Below are positions 63,255 through 64,000 of a DNA stretch of 64,000 nt, one piece after another. A program made the position numbers and the translations under genes. The DNA is taken from assembly GCF_050436995.1 (NCBI RefSeq), contig NC_134747.1:13833501-13897500 (forward strand), written 5' to 3'. The notes under the pieces were generated by a model, which did no database searches, was not told the origin of the DNA, and worked only from the letters and a program-made list of their open reading frames with translations. The stretch's first letter is position 1. Every line of letters starts with the position of its first letter. Source of the DNA: Anticarsia gemmatalis. Taxonomy: Eukaryota > Arthropoda > Insecta > Lepidoptera > Erebidae.

Positions 63255-63320
63255 ACTTCCCCACAGCTGGGCAACGGTTTTCTCTCGTATTTAGGAAAGG
63301 GTCAGGCCTTGAGCCAATTG
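63255..63320 (-). repeat. LINE 3'-tail fragment (family A), minus strand
   Basis: Reverse complement reads GGCTCAAGGCCTGACCCTTT, then CCGTTGCCCAGCTGTGGGG. Confidence 0.55.
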
Positions 63321-63533
63321 TATCTGACTTTTATTATAACTAAGAAAGTTTCTTAGTGGATGTATGTAATTTTCATGCGAGTAGTAAATGGATTGTGGTG
63401 ACATTTGGATTAAAACATTTTACTCCTGGGAAATTGTTCTCGCGGATTAAGTAGCTCGCAGAAGTTGTACATACTAGTTTTATTATTACATAATAATATC
63501 ACGCTAGTAACACCTAAAAGTGTAGCCAGATGA

Positions 63534-63535
63534 AT

Positions 63536-63581
<46 letters not shown>
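63534..63581. repeat. (TTA)n and (AT)n microsatellite
   Basis: ATTATTATTATTATT followed by about 15 AT units and a T-run leading into the SINE tail. Confidence 0.85.
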
Positions 63582-63584
<3 letters not shown>

Positions 63585-63589
<5 letters not shown>

Positions 63590-63797
63590 GACAACTCCCG
63601 CACTAAGATTTATTGCTCTTGTGTTGCGGGGACTTTTACAAACATACAAACAACGGACACAAAGCACAACCAGACCCGAAGCAATTATTTATTTTGTGGA
63701 TCGCACAAATAATTGCTCCGTGTGGGAATCGAACCCACGACCTCCCGTTGCAGTGGTATCGGCGTGGCGACCTAAACCACTGCGCCACGGAGGTAGT
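63585..63797 (-). mobile_element. tRNA-derived SINE, near-intact copy beside an (AT)n tract
   Basis: Same family and orientation as the 33.2-kb copy, with both pol III boxes and the same body. It differs by a short ATTTATTTTG-like insertion in the hinge after the tRNA part. Its A-tail abuts a (TTA)n/(AT)n microsatellite. Confidence 0.85.
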
Positions 63798-64000
63798 CAA
63801 ATAACTATGTACGTAGAATGTTACAATTGGTTACTCCGGTCAATTTAGACATTTGACCCACGACAAATTCAGGGGAAGCTGAAAATTCGCTGTTGGTCCT
63901 CGTTCCTCATAATCCTTAAGTTTTTGATTCAGTTTATTAAGTAAAGCTCCAGATATTTCATCATTTTCAATATCATTGTATGAAAAAATTTTATCTACTA

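Overview
The window looks like nuclear DNA from a moth or butterfly. It is AT-rich and gene-poor. Its protein genes are split by GT-AG introns, and it is crowded with dispersed repeats of lepidopteran type: tRNA-derived and 5S-rRNA-derived SINEs, Helitron-like elements with (CAAA)n or (CAGA)n tracts, mariner-type MITEs and LINE 3'-tail fragments. No bacterial, viral or organellar gene organisation was seen. Species cannot be fixed from the sequence alone.

Layout. Positions 1-34,000 hold no gene I can support. They are intergenic or intronic DNA built from decayed repeats, with a few CpG-richer patches that could be promoters (about 4.6, 17.1 and 28.8 kb). Three genes sit at 34.3-51 kb. (1) A minus-strand Maf/HAM1-type nucleotide pyrophosphatase with 3 coding exons (206 aa). 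(2) A divergently transcribed plus-strand SUMO protease of the Ulp1/SENP1 type with 7 coding exons (701 aa) and an intact His-Asp-Gln-Cys active site. (3) A minus-strand, 16-exon gene that converges on the SUMO protease and encodes a 772-aa protein. From N- to C-terminus it has a Nudix-like domain lacking key Nudix-box glutamates, two EF-hand-like loops, a low-complexity linker, and a PPP-family Ser/Thr phosphatase domain with all metal-binding motifs. All exon junctions keep frame across the three models.

From about 51.8 kb a CpG/CCAAT-containing region and a consensus splice donor at 52,317 suggest a non-coding first exon of another plus-strand gene. Its coding part is not recognised here. 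From 52.3 to 64 kb the window returns to repeats, including a 473-bp foldback element with arms of about 190 bp, a Helitron-like copy with a 19-bp inverted duplication of its end, and a second good copy of the tRNA-derived SINE.

The three genes do not form an obvious pathway; their adjacency looks like ordinary genome neighbourhood. The Maf and SUMO-protease starts are about 670 bp apart head to head and may share a promoter region. The SUMO protease and phosphatase are tail to tail, with candidate poly(A) signals on opposite strands within about 60 bp. The most unusual object is the pseudo-Nudix/EF-hand/PPP phosphatase. Its domain order differs from that of the known EF-hand phosphatases RdgC/PPEF, where the EF-hands follow the phosphatase domain.
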